From: Bradyrhizobium lablabi
GTDB taxonomy: Bacteria; Pseudomonadota; Alphaproteobacteria; Rhizobiales; Xanthobacteraceae
Assembly: GCF_001440475.1 (NCBI RefSeq)
Contig: NZ_LLYB01000057.1
Span: 15,758 to 50,204 of the forward strand
Length of the DNA: 34,447 bases
Reading direction: 5' to 3'
Below, piece after piece: positions 7,761 through 14,156 of the stretch; within the stretch, counting starts at the first letter, position 1; each line of letters begins with the position of its first letter. The notes under the pieces were generated by a model. The model was not told the DNA's origin and made no database searches. It worked only from the letters and a program-made list of their open reading frames with translations. A program made the translations under genes and the position numbers.

Positions 7761-8297
7761 ATGCTGGCGGACCCACGGCACAGCCGGCTCGTTCTGATCA
7801 ATCCCGCACGTGTTGGATCTCACGCCGCTTTGGGCGAGTTCATCGCCCGGTGGCGTGAAAGTCTGGCCTTGCTGCCGGCGGTCTCTGAAATCCTTGGCGT
7901 CGACCTGAATGCAATTGGAGAATTCGATGCCGCGCTATTGCCTGCCGGGTTGGCTCGTTCGATTTCGTCGCTGGAAAGTGATGGTCTGTCGTTGTGGCGA
8001 AACGAGCGATTCAAGACGTCTATCGCGACATCGAATGTGGGCGTGATTTTTCTCGGCGGAGCCTTCCTGGAAGAAGAAGTTTTTATTGCCGCGTTGCAGG
8101 CGGTGAGGCTTGGTTACGATGTGCGCTTGCTTGCCGACCTCTCTGTGGCGCGCAGCGAGGCGGACCGCTCGCTGGTTCTCGATCGCTTGGCGCTTCACGG
8201 CGTGCTCACGACGACCGTTCGGCAGGCTTTGTTGGAGTGGGCCGTGTGTCTGGACGATCCCGATTCCATGCAAAGGGTCATCAAGCTCTTGTCGTGA
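7761..8297 (+). CDS. Isochorismatase-fold protein lacking the usual catalytic cysteine
   Basis: This 178-aa protein has the central isochorismatase/cysteine-hydrolase pattern: VGVIFLGGAFLEEEVFIAALQA, RLGYDVRLLADLS and LDRLALHGVLTTTVRQALLEW. In active family members the G...CV motif carries the nucleophilic cysteine. Here that stretch reads LEEEV, and the N-terminal catalytic-Asp strand is also atypical (LVLINPARVG). Either the protein is a non-catalytic relative or it uses a different mechanism; some isochorismatases act without the cysteine. It lies 40 nt after traI2, and a decayed homologue follows traI1, so it is tied to AHL synthesis or its control. Possible roles, all speculative, are modifying or binding the signal, or antagonising the LuxR regulator. 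Confidence 0.75.
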   Translation: MLADPRHSRLVLINPARVGSHAALGEFIARWRESLALLPAVSEILGVDLNAIGEFDAALLPAGLARSISSLESDGLSLWRNERFKTSIATSNVGVIFLGGAFLEEEVFIAALQAVRLGYDVRLLADLSVARSEADRSLVLDRLALHGVLTTTVRQALLEWAVCLDDPDSMQRVIKLLS

Positions 8298-8492
8298 CAG
8301 AACGGCCGCGCGCAGGCGCGCAGCGGGCCCGCTGAGCGAAGCCGGCATCCTGCGGTCTGGACCTTCGGTTTACAGAAAGCCGGTAGTGGTTTTGCGCAAT
8401 GTCATCGTCATCGATCTTCTTGCTGCAGAGAAAATGACTCACGGCAGCTCGACAGACGCCAAATGGCTGGACGACCGCTTGTGACTGAACTA

Positions 8493-8507
8493 GAACATAG
8501 AGGGAAC
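8493..8507. promoter_or_regulatory. LexA-type SOS box ahead of the nuclease gene
   Basis: GAACATAGAGGGAAC is the reverse form of GTTC-N7-GTTC, the established alphaproteobacterial LexA operator. Both 4-bp half-sites are exact and the spacing is exactly 7. It lies 86 bp before the nuclease start and is followed after three bases by a tiny ORF. A second exact match lies before the SRAP operon, so LexA control of this island is plausible. Confidence 0.6.
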
Positions 8508-8510
8508 AAA

Positions 8511-8588
8511 ATGCCTGGCCTAGATGGCCTGGTCGTGGCCATCGCGTTGTCTAAAAGGGTATTTTTCATCGCAAAAGCAATGGGGTAG
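8511..8588 (+). CDS. Possible 25-aa leader peptide
   Basis: This is an ATG-initiated 25-codon frame (MPGLDGLVVAIALSKRVFF...) starting three bases after the LexA-type box and ending 5 bp before the nuclease TTG start. The peptide is hydrophobic. Its ribosome-binding region (GAGGGAAC) overlaps the operator half-site. It could be translationally coupled to the nuclease gene or be spurious. Confidence 0.25.
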   Translation: MPGLDGLVVAIALSKRVFFIAKAMG

Positions 8589-8593
8589 GGAAA

Positions 8594-9202
8594 TTGATTC
8601 AGGGCAAGTGTCGGGATCTGCCGGGCTGCAGCCCCCGACTTGGCATCGCGGCGAGCAACGTAACGGGACTTCGGGCAAGCGCGGCCGTCGGTCTCGCCTT
8701 TCTGCTGCTTCTTGTCATGTCCAGGGTCGCGCTATCGGGCGAGTTGTCGGGTCAGGCCAGCGTCATCGATGGCGACACTCTGGAAATTCGGGGGCAGCGG
8801 ATTCGCCTTTGGGGGATAGACACGCCTGAGAGCACCCAGCTTTGCCGTGCTGATGATAGTCGACCGTACCGCTGTGGTGCGAAGGCCGCCAACGAACTCG
8901 ATGCCTTCATCGCGGGCCGACCGGTGGCCTGCGCGCCGCTCTCCCAGGATCAGTATGGTCGCACGGTTGCGTCTTGTTCCGTGAACGGAATAGATCTCGG
9001 CGAATGGCTGGTGCGGAGTGGCCTTGCGCTCGATTGGCCGCAATTTTCGAAAGGCAGGTACGCGGTTGTTCAGCGCGAGGCTGACCGGGCGGGGCGAGGG
9101 GTATGGGCAGGCAGCTACGTCGCACCCTGGCTGTACCGCGCGTGCCTCCGCGCGCAGGGCAGCCCCACGAACTGTTCGGATGACGCGAACGCGCATCCTT
9201 GA
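8594..9202 (+). CDS. Secreted thermonuclease-like (SNase family) protein
   Basis: This 202-aa protein has a predicted N-terminal signal segment (about residues 25-50, with a run of Ala, Leu and Val) followed by an SNase/thermonuclease domain. The domain shows VIDGDTLEIRGQRIRLWGIDTPE, in which the paired Asp residues and the Arg are the family's metal and catalytic positions, then DQYGRTVASC and LVRSGLALDW. A cysteine-rich loop (LCRADDSRPYRCG) could form disulfides outside the cytoplasm. A TTG at 8594 is the annotated start; a later start would shorten only the region before the signal. The LexA-type box upstream suggests damage-inducible expression. Activity is expected on DNA or RNA with calcium, by family analogy. 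Confidence 0.82.
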   Translation: MIQGKCRDLPGCSPRLGIAASNVTGLRASAAVGLAFLLLLVMSRVALSGELSGQASVIDGDTLEIRGQRIRLWGIDTPESTQLCRADDSRPYRCGAKAANELDAFIAGRPVACAPLSQDQYGRTVASCSVNGIDLGEWLVRSGLALDWPQFSKGRYAVVQREADRAGRGVWAGSYVAPWLYRACLRAQGSPTNCSDDANAHP

Positions 9203-9337
9203 ATGGTCTGAAGCGAATCCTCGAGCTCGCCGCGTTACTGCTCGCCGCTCTTGCCGGTCGAAGCGGCGCTGGCGCGATCCGGGCGACTCGCGCTAAGCAA
9301 TTTGCGTCGATCTGCCTTGCTCTCTGGAAGGAACAAA

Positions 9338-9535
9338 ATGGTTGCTGCTGTCCACGAATTGCCGGCTTCGGGTTACGCCATCGAGGTGGATGGCCTCATG
9401 AAGACCAGGTTTGCGACCAGCGATGGCGCCAGGGCAGGTGCTGAAGAATTGAAGAAGCGCTTTCCTCTTCTTTGCATAAGAATTTATGACGCTGAGGCAA
9501 AGGTCCGGGAGGAAGTTCAGCTGCCGCGAGTGTAG
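9338..9535 (+). CDS. Small conserved hypothetical protein (65 aa)
   Basis: The ATG at 9338 follows AAGGAAC and gives a compact 65-aa protein: MVAAVHELPASGYAIEV, then DGLMKTRFATSDGARAGAEEL, then KKRFPLLCIRIYDAE and a short basic tail. The pattern suggests a beta-alpha-beta mini-fold with no signal or membrane segment. Codon use is typical of the neighbours. The family has no function known to me. The bases around the start (GGAACAAAATG) are identical to those at the tiny ORF after the LexA-type box at 8493, although no complete box is present here. Confidence 0.6.
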   Translation: MVAAVHELPASGYAIEVDGLMKTRFATSDGARAGAEELKKRFPLLCIRIYDAEAKVREEVQLPRV

Positions 9536-9584
9536 ATCGGCGCAAACATTTTCTTCTCGGCCCGGCCCGACCGGATTGCGCGGG

Positions 9585-9771
9585 CAAAGGATGACGCTGG
9601 TCGAGCCGCAGGTGAGGCGGCGTCGCGGTCTTTTTCGATGTGATTGGTCCGGATGATCACAACAGACGGGTTTTCGGTTTTGACGATTTGGCGGCGTCCG
9701 CGATGCGGACCGGGCTTTATTTGCTGCGCACACCGAGCCGGTTTGTCTCGGCCCCTCGGGTAACAATCCCT
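9585..9771. repeat. Imperfect direct repeat, copy 1
   Basis: Shared blocks with copy 2 include AAAGGA, the TTTTCGATGTG / TTTTCGACGTG stretch, ACAGAC-GGTTTT, GCGTCCGC, and CACACCGAGCCGGTTTGTCTC followed by GGCCC-TCGGGTAACAAT. The last block can fold as CCGAG-loop-CTCGG followed by CCC-TC(G)-GGG. Identity is roughly 75% by eye. Confidence 0.6.
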
Positions 9772-9788
9772 CGCGCAAGAGACAGAGA

Positions 9789-9891
9789 ACGCCTCGCCGG
9801 GGGCACTCGTCGAAGGGCCCCTGTCAAGCGCTGGCGCTTGACAGGTCGCTATCACTGCCCCGTCGCCGGGTGCCGCTGTTAACCGGTCTCG
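9789..9891. repeat. Recurrent intergenic block, copy 1, with variable hairpin
   Basis: This block shares GGGGCACTCG, GGGCCCC, TCGCTATCACTG, CCCCG and GTTAACCGGTCTC with 13826-13918 in the same order. Between GGGCCCC and TCGCTATCACTG each copy has a different inverted repeat; here it is the 26-bp palindrome at 9820-9845. Conserved flanks around a changed stem suggest conserved structure. Confidence 0.6.
9820..9845. repeat. Perfect 12-bp inverted repeat
   Basis: The arms CCTGTCAAGCGC and GCGCTTGACAGG are separated by only TG. There is no following T-run, so it is not a typical terminator. It sits within the recurrent intergenic block. Confidence 0.75.
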
Positions 9892-10111
9892 GCGTCCGCG
9901 GGTTCACTGCGCTGCGCTTCGTCTGACACGCTATTTCGATTGGGGCGATGCGCCTGCGGCGCACGCCGGGTGAAGAGCAGATCAAGACATGCACCGTAAT
10001 TGCGCTGCGCGAAGAGGCTGCGCAGGGAGCGACCGTAGGGATCGTGCATGGCCGTGGCGCGGCATAGCTGGATTTCTGACTGGCGGGGCCAGTGCGAAGA
10101 TACGAGCACGG

Positions 10112-10276
10112 TAAAAGGACGGCGCTGTGCCAGCCACAGGCGAAGCGCTCCGGTCGTTTTCGACGTGGTCCAGGTGAGCACGACAGACAGGTTTTTGGTT
10201 CGGCGGCCGGGCGCGTCCGCTTTACGTGCTGTGCACACCGAGCCGGTTTGTCTCAGCCCTTCGGGTGACAATTCCC
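10112..10276. repeat. Imperfect direct repeat, copy 2
   Basis: This is the second copy of the repeat at 9585-9771, offset by about 510 bp. The best preserved part is ACACCGAGCCGGTTTGTCTC with the following GCCCTTCGGGTGACAATTCCCTC. A shorter related block recurs at 31475-31520. Confidence 0.6.
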
Positions 10277-10343
10277 TCTGTAATCCGAACTGGTGGGTTA
10301 AGCCTTTTCCAGACCGGACCTCGAGTCATGCTCAGAGTATATT

Positions 10344-11006
10344 TCATGCAACAACCGTGTCTTCCTTCTCCGGCCCCCGCATCACGATTTTGAGCGCATC
10401 ATCCGGCAACGGCCTCTGCAGCGCCTTGGCTTCCTCCCACGGCGCCCGCATCCAAACATCCCGCTCTTCATCGGTCAGCAAGGTGACCGGCATCGCCTTG
10501 GGATGGATCGGCTCGATAACTGCGTTCGGCGTCGTGGTCAGAAAGCCGTAGATGAGGTGCGGCCCTGGCACCGGCTTGGACTTTGTACCTCGGTCGCCTT
10601 TGAACTCGGTCCAGATACCTGCGAAGGACGCCAGGGGTCGCTCCTCATTCACCGCGAACCAAACCACATCTTTCTTCTTGGTCTGAGGATTCGGCTCGGG
10701 CGCGTATTCAGCAAAACTGTTGAAGGGGACCAAACATCGATTTTCAGGCTTCAACCAGCCGCGCCAGTGCGGCGACGAGGTGTTTCGGATGTTGGTCACC
10801 GGCGGCCCACCTGTGCGCGGCGGCGGTGGCATGCCCCAGCGCATCAGGGTTATCTCGGTGCCAGCATCGGTGTTGCGGATAACGGGAGCAGGGTAGTCAG
10901 GAAACACCCCCGGCATCGGCGCCAGGTTGCCAACGTAACGGTTGACCACGCGAAACAGTGCAGCAATCGCTGCTTGGTTCGTCGTGACGCTGTAGAGATT
11001 GCACAT
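10344..11006 (-). CDS. SRAP-domain protein (HMCES/YedK family)
   Basis: This is a 220-aa SOS-response-associated peptidase family protein. The start is fixed by MCNLYS: Cys2 becomes N-terminal after Met removal and forms the thiazolidine crosslink to abasic sites in single-stranded DNA. Other family marks are the MRWGMPPP segment, the [13 protein letters not shown] stretch with [14 protein letters not shown] (catalytic Glu region), and [10 protein letters not shown] with the active-site His. A longer upstream frame is spurious. The gene starts 2 nt after the stop of the preceding zinc-finger-like gene and so is translationally coupled. The operon begins at a LexA-type box (11914-11928). The role is protection of abasic sites at forks or in transferred single-stranded DNA. 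Confidence 0.92.
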   Translation of the reverse strand: MCNLYSVTTNQAAIAALFRVVNRYVGNLAPMPGVFPDYPAPVIRNTDAGTEITLMRWGMPPPPRTGGPPVTNIRNTSSPHWRGWLKPENRCLVPFNSFAEYAPEPNPQTKKKDVVWFAVNEERPLASFAGIWTEFKGDRGTKSKPVPGPHLIYGFLTTTPNAVIEPIHPKAMPVTLLTDEERDVWMRAPWEEAKALQRPLPDDALKIVMRGPEKEDTVVA

Positions 11007-11008
11007 GT

Positions 11009-11458
11009 TCAGGCTTCGGTTCGAGGGCGGCGCGCCTGCCACGCAAGCTGGAGCAGGGTCGCCGATGGACGCCGCCCCATCTTGGCGCACTTCCGGCAGC
11101 GCAGGCGGCTGGCGAGATCGTGCACGAACGTGGTCGGAGGATGTTTCATCGCAGCAAGATCGACGTCGCTCGGCGTCTTGCATCTCGCACATTGGATTTC
11201 CAGCCACGGAAAACCGCCGTTGACGGCCTGGTCAATGGTGGGCGACGGATCGATCGGTTCGCCGTCGCTCCACATCCGCTCGTTCCAGCTTTCGCATAGA
11301 AGCCTGTCAGCCTGCTGGATCAGCGCTTCGCCCTTAGCCCGCATCTCAGCCGACTGCGCGGCCAGAATATTGGCCATCGCGCGCGACTTGCCGAGCTCCT
11401 TTGACAAAGCCTTGCGATCGCCTCCCGACAGGGGCGTGGGGTGATATTTCGGAGCCAT
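11009..11458 (-). CDS. Small zinc-finger-like protein in the SRAP operon
   Basis: The start at [18 protein letters not shown] gives 149 aa; a longer frame to 11635 overlaps the upstream gene and is less likely. Residues 15-60 form an Ala/Glu/Lys-rich helix ([23 protein letters not shown]). The C-terminal half has two Cys pairs, [19 protein letters not shown] and [13 protein letters not shown], which could bind one zinc ion. The basic tail could bind DNA. Its stop codon is 2 nt from the SRAP start. I do not know the family's function; linkage with SRAP and a LexA-type box suggests a DNA-damage role. Confidence 0.65.
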   Translation of the reverse strand: MAPKYHPTPLSGGDRKALSKELGKSRAMANILAAQSAEMRAKGEALIQQADRLLCESWNERMWSDGEPIDPSPTIDQAVNGGFPWLEIQCARCKTPSDVDLAAMKHPPTTFVHDLASRLRCRKCAKMGRRPSATLLQLAWQARRPRTEA

Positions 11459-11504
11459 CCGGACATCCAAGCGCAGAGAGATCGGATCGGCAATCCGGTG
11501 CGGG

Positions 11505-11903
11505 TCAGGGCGCCTCGAGCGCCGGCCAACACCCGTCTTCTTCGTGTCTTCCGGTACGCTGTTGGCAAGTGTCGTCCAGCAGCCGCTGGGCGACATCCTT
11601 CCAGGCCGCGTTCTGGCCATATAGCCGAACTGCATCGGCGGTCTGGATTTCCACCGTTCGGTTGCAGCGGCGGCAGTTGACGCGCAGCACGTGGCGCTGA
11701 ATGTCCGAGAGGCGCCTTTGGCGCAACTGGGCGCCGGTCATGTCGGCGCGGGGGTCCTTGAGCACCGAATCCCAATATTTGGGCGGAAGCGGTTTCTCGA
11801 AAGCCGCCGCGGCGGGGGTCGGCTGCTTCCGGACGGCTTGGGCAGCCAGCTTTTCCATTTGTTTTGGCGTCGGCATACGCCAGCTTGCGGGTCGGTCAGT
11901 CAT
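11505..11903 (-). CDS. Small CxxC protein, first gene of the putative SOS operon
   Basis: This is a 132-aa protein: a basic N-terminus (MTDRPASWRMPTPKQMEKLA), a central ADMTGAQLRQRRLSDIQRHVL helix, then VNCRRCNRTVEIQTADAVRLYG, a CxxC half-finger. A possible ligand site downstream (DDTCQQRTGRHEEDGC) could complete a metal site. The annotated start is 10 nt from the LexA-type box; the internal Met10 at 11876 would leave more room for a leader. It is followed after 46 nt by another CxxC protein and then SRAP. Function is unknown; the shared CxxC architecture of the two proteins suggests they belong to one pathway. Confidence 0.65.
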   Translation of the reverse strand: MTDRPASWRMPTPKQMEKLAAQAVRKQPTPAAAAFEKPLPPKYWDSVLKDPRADMTGAQLRQRRLSDIQRHVLRVNCRRCNRTVEIQTADAVRLYGQNAAWKDVAQRLLDDTCQQRTGRHEEDGCWPALEAP

Positions 11904-11913
11904 GCCCCAATTA

Positions 11914-11928
11914 GAACATAACAAGAAC
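11914..11928. promoter_or_regulatory. LexA-type SOS box between SRAP operon and ku
   Basis: Read on the minus strand, GTTCTTGTTATGTTC is an exact GTTC-N7-GTTC alphaproteobacterial LexA operator. It lies immediately upstream of the leftward CxxC/CxxC/SRAP operon and about 130 bp upstream of the rightward ku start, so it could control either or both directions. Confidence 0.78.
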
Positions 11929-12059
11929 AAATGTCGAGTCCGCAGAAGCGGGAATCTGGGGGGCCTGTTAAAAATTATCCGCGCTGGCGTGAACGGGGGT
12001 GTCGGAACCAAGCTGGCCGGATCGTCTTGAATCCGGCACCAGTAGTGGAGTTCCCCACC

Positions 12060-12989
12060 ATGGCCCCCCGCGCTAATTGGAAAGGCTTCTTGCGTCTTTC
12101 TCTTGTCACCTGTCCGGTAGCGCTCTATCCAGCCACCTCGGAATCCGAAAAAGTCTCCTTCAACCAGCTCAACCGTAAGACCGGTCACCGCATCAAGTAT
12201 GCCAAAGTGGACGCCGACACCGGCGAGGAGGTCGCCAACGAGGACATCGTCAAGGGCTACAAGGTCGATACCGACACCTTCAATGAGGTGACGAAGGAAG
12301 AGCTTGAGAACGTTGCGCTGGAATCGACCAGGACCATTGAGATCGACGAGTTCGTCGACCGCAGCGAAATCGATCCGAGATATCTGATCCGTCCCTATTA
12401 CCTGGTGCCGGACGGCAAGGTCGGGCACGACGCGTTCGCAGTCATCCGCGAAACCATCCGCGAGATGAACAAGGTCGCAATCGGACGCGTCGTGCTGACC
12501 AACCGGAAGCATATCATTGCGCTTGAGCCCCTGGACAAAGGGCTGATGGGAACGCTGCTGCGCTATCCTTACGAAGTGCGTTCTGCGGACGAGTATTTCG
12601 ACGACATCCAGGATGTCAAAGTCACCAAGGACATGCTTGATCTTGCCAAGCACATCGTCAACCAGAAGGCAGGCCATTTCGAGCCGGACAAGTTCGAAGA
12701 CCAGTACGAAACGGCGCTCATCGATCTCATCAACCAGAAGCGCGCCGGCAAACCCATTGCCGCGAAAGAGCGTCCCCGGGGCGAGAATGTCGTGGATCTG
12801 ATGGATGCGCTGCGCAAGAGCATCGGCGGTGGTGCGGGAGCAACTGGACCAGGGAAGAAGTCAGCCAAGAAGCCGCGCAAGGCGGCGGCCGGCCAGAAGG
12901 AGATGCTGATGCCGATAGCCGGCAAGAAGCCGGCGAAGGAGACCACCGCGAAGAAGCCGGTGGCCAGGTCTCAGCGGAAGTCGGCCTGA
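12060..12989 (+). CDS. ku: Ku protein for nonhomologous end joining
   Basis: This is a 309-aa bacterial Ku homodimer that encircles DNA ends and recruits LigD. The ATG at 12060 begins MAPRANWKGFLRLSLVTCPVALYPATS, the standard Ku opening, then FNQLNRKTGHRIKY, GEEVANEDIVKGYK, YLVPDGKVGHDAFAVIRE and KKVAIGRVVLTNRKHI-like blocks. The core ends near residue 255, followed by a Lys/Ala-rich tail (GKKSAKKPRKAAAGQ...) of the type that tunes DNA binding and ligase recruitment. An upstream extension of the frame to 11931 is rejected. No ligD lies in the window, so it would depend on a host or distant ligase. It forms a probable operon with the following gene, 46 nt away. Confidence 0.93.
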   Translation: MAPRANWKGFLRLSLVTCPVALYPATSESEKVSFNQLNRKTGHRIKYAKVDADTGEEVANEDIVKGYKVDTDTFNEVTKEELENVALESTRTIEIDEFVDRSEIDPRYLIRPYYLVPDGKVGHDAFAVIRETIREMNKVAIGRVVLTNRKHIIALEPLDKGLMGTLLRYPYEVRSADEYFDDIQDVKVTKDMLDLAKHIVNQKAGHFEPDKFEDQYETALIDLINQKRAGKPIAAKERPRGENVVDLMDALRKSIGGGAGATGPGKKSAKKPRKAAAGQKEMLMPIAGKKPAKETTAKKPVARSQRKSA

Positions 12990-13035
12990 TGGCGTACCCT
13001 CTCGTCGGAGGGGTCCGACGTAGGAGGGCAGCCGA

Positions 13036-13653
13036 ATGGCGAGGAAGCTGAAGACCTACCAGACCTCGTTGGGCTTCTTCGATCTCGCTATCGCTGCACC
13101 GTCGATGAAGTCGGCTCTGGAAGCGTGGGGTGCCGACAGCAATCTTTTCCACCAGGGCGTGGCGAAGCAGAGCGACGATCCGGACGTCATCGCCGCCACC
13201 ATGGCGAAGCCGGGCGTCGTGCTCAGACGGCCGGTCGGCTCCGTCGGATCGTTCAGCGAGCATGCGGAATTACCCATCGATCTGGGCGGCGAGGGAAGAC
13301 AGGCGAAGGGCACCCGCAAGTCGGCAAGCCGCAGGCCGAAGAAGCCTCGGTCCCGACCCGTCGACAAGGCGTCGGAGCGGAAGGCCGCTCTCGACGACGA
13401 ACGGGAGCAGAGGCGCCGCGAGCGCGAACGTGCGAACGAAGAAGCCGCCAGGCGGAAGGATCGCGAGCGCCGGCAGCAGGCCGCCGACAGGGCGCAAGCG
13501 GCGTTGGACAAGGCCAAACGCGAACATGCGAAGAGGGCTGAGGCAATTGAGGCCGAGCGCGCGGCTCTCGAAAAGAAGTGCCGAGCCGAAGATGATCGCT
13601 GGGATAAGGAAAGGGGGCGACTCGAAGCCGCGCTGCGGCGCGCTCGCGGCTAG
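13036..13653 (+). CDS. Ku-linked coiled-coil protein
   Basis: This is a 205-aa protein. Residues 1-95 form a compact conserved head (MARKLKTYQTSLGFFDLAIAA, then SMKSALEAWGADSNLFHQG and KPGVVLRRPVGS). Residues 100-205 are a highly charged Arg/Glu/Ala helix, almost certainly a coiled coil (EREQRRRERERANEEAARRK, then AERAALEKKCRAED). Such proteins are often mislabelled TolA because of the helix, but no membrane anchor exists here. The N-terminal head recurs beside ku in rhizobia in my memory, which suggests a role with end joining; its biochemistry is unknown. Confidence 0.7.
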   Translation: MARKLKTYQTSLGFFDLAIAAPSMKSALEAWGADSNLFHQGVAKQSDDPDVIAATMAKPGVVLRRPVGSVGSFSEHAELPIDLGGEGRQAKGTRKSASRRPKKPRSRPVDKASERKAALDDEREQRRRERERANEEAARRKDRERRQQAADRAQAALDKAKREHAKRAEAIEAERAALEKKCRAEDDRWDKERGRLEAALRRARG

Positions 13654-14103
13654 GGCGGCCCGGATAAGCACGGACGGAAACTGTTCGCCGTCGCGGTTCC
13701 TTGCCAGAAAAAATTTGTCGACCTCTTGAAACTTTTTCGGCCTTCCAAATTTTTCGGGCGTCGCCACCGCGGCGATCGGGACGCCATCCGGCTTCAATCC
13801 CTAGCGCACAATAATGAGTCGTTCGCCGGAGGCACTCGCTCGCGGGCCCCGCCGTCATTGCATGCCGGCGTCGCTATCACTGTCCCGCGTTCGAGTGCCT
13901 TGTTAACCGGTCTCACGACTGCACTCGGTCCCGGGTCCCGCCGCTGCGCGTCGGCGCTATGCTGACCCTCCTGCGGGTGCCTTTTTCTCTGGCTCCGCTT
14001 CGCTTCGGCGCTCCGCGGTACCCTTGTTAGCGATGACCATCGTTCTCCGTGGAGTTCCGCGTCAGCGCGCCTTGAGAGTGAGAGTGCCGACCGGGTTCGC
14101 CGT
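13654..14103. other. 450-bp intergenic region ahead of the maintenance module
   Basis: No convincing gene is present. It contains the second copy of the recurrent intergenic block (13826-13918). It also contains a GC-rich stem at about 13974-14030, where GGGTGCC pairs with GGTACCC around a TCCGCTTCGC-rich loop. Related CCGCTTCGCTCC strings occur in the leaders near 23115 and 31456. Confidence 0.5.
13826..13918. repeat. Recurrent intergenic block, copy 2
   Basis: This block matches 9789-9891 in GCCGGAGGCACTCG, GGGCCCC, TCGCTATCACTG and GTTAACCGGTCTC, in the same order. The variable inner segment here can form CGCCG...CGGCG instead of the 12-bp stem of copy 1. Confidence 0.6.
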
Positions 14104-14156
14104 GACGGGTTGAGGGTTGGGAGAGAGGCTCCCGACGCCCGTCGCGGAGAACCGCG
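14104..14156 (+). promoter_or_regulatory. Structured 5' leader of the ardC-like gene
   Basis: The outer stem GACGGG (14104-14109) pairs with CCCGTC (14138-14143). The inner stem GTTGGGAG (14116-14123) pairs with CTCCCGAC (14129-14136) and is capped by an AGAGG loop. The Shine-Dalgarno lies in a further small hairpin, GCGG-AGAA-CCGC, just before the ATG. The same nested form with the same loop occurs before the parB-like gene, so it is likely a functional RNA element. Confidence 0.6.

Larger units (their letters stand above)
8298..8593. promoter_or_regulatory. Intergenic region with LexA-type box
   Basis: No sizeable gene is seen in this 296-bp gap. It contains a GAAC-N7-GAAC site at 8493-8507, a possible 25-codon ORF at 8511-8588 and a small hairpin at 8523-8543 (GATGGCC and GGCCATC). 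Confidence 0.5.
9536..10343. other. About 800 bp of noncoding repeat-rich DNA
   Basis: No convincing gene is present. The stretch contains two diverged copies of a 165-185 bp direct repeat (9585-9771 and 10112-10276), a perfect 26-bp inverted repeat at 9820-9845, and a block at 9789-9891 that recurs at 13826-13918. Minus-strand open frames of 112-161 codons run through the repeats, but their translations look repetitive and unstructured. Confidence 0.6.

Noticed and set aside
9879..10271. 130-codon minus-strand frame in the repeat region
   Set aside because: It tracks the direct repeat in both copies but the other copy does not preserve the protein sequence well, so RNA or DNA repeat is the better explanation.
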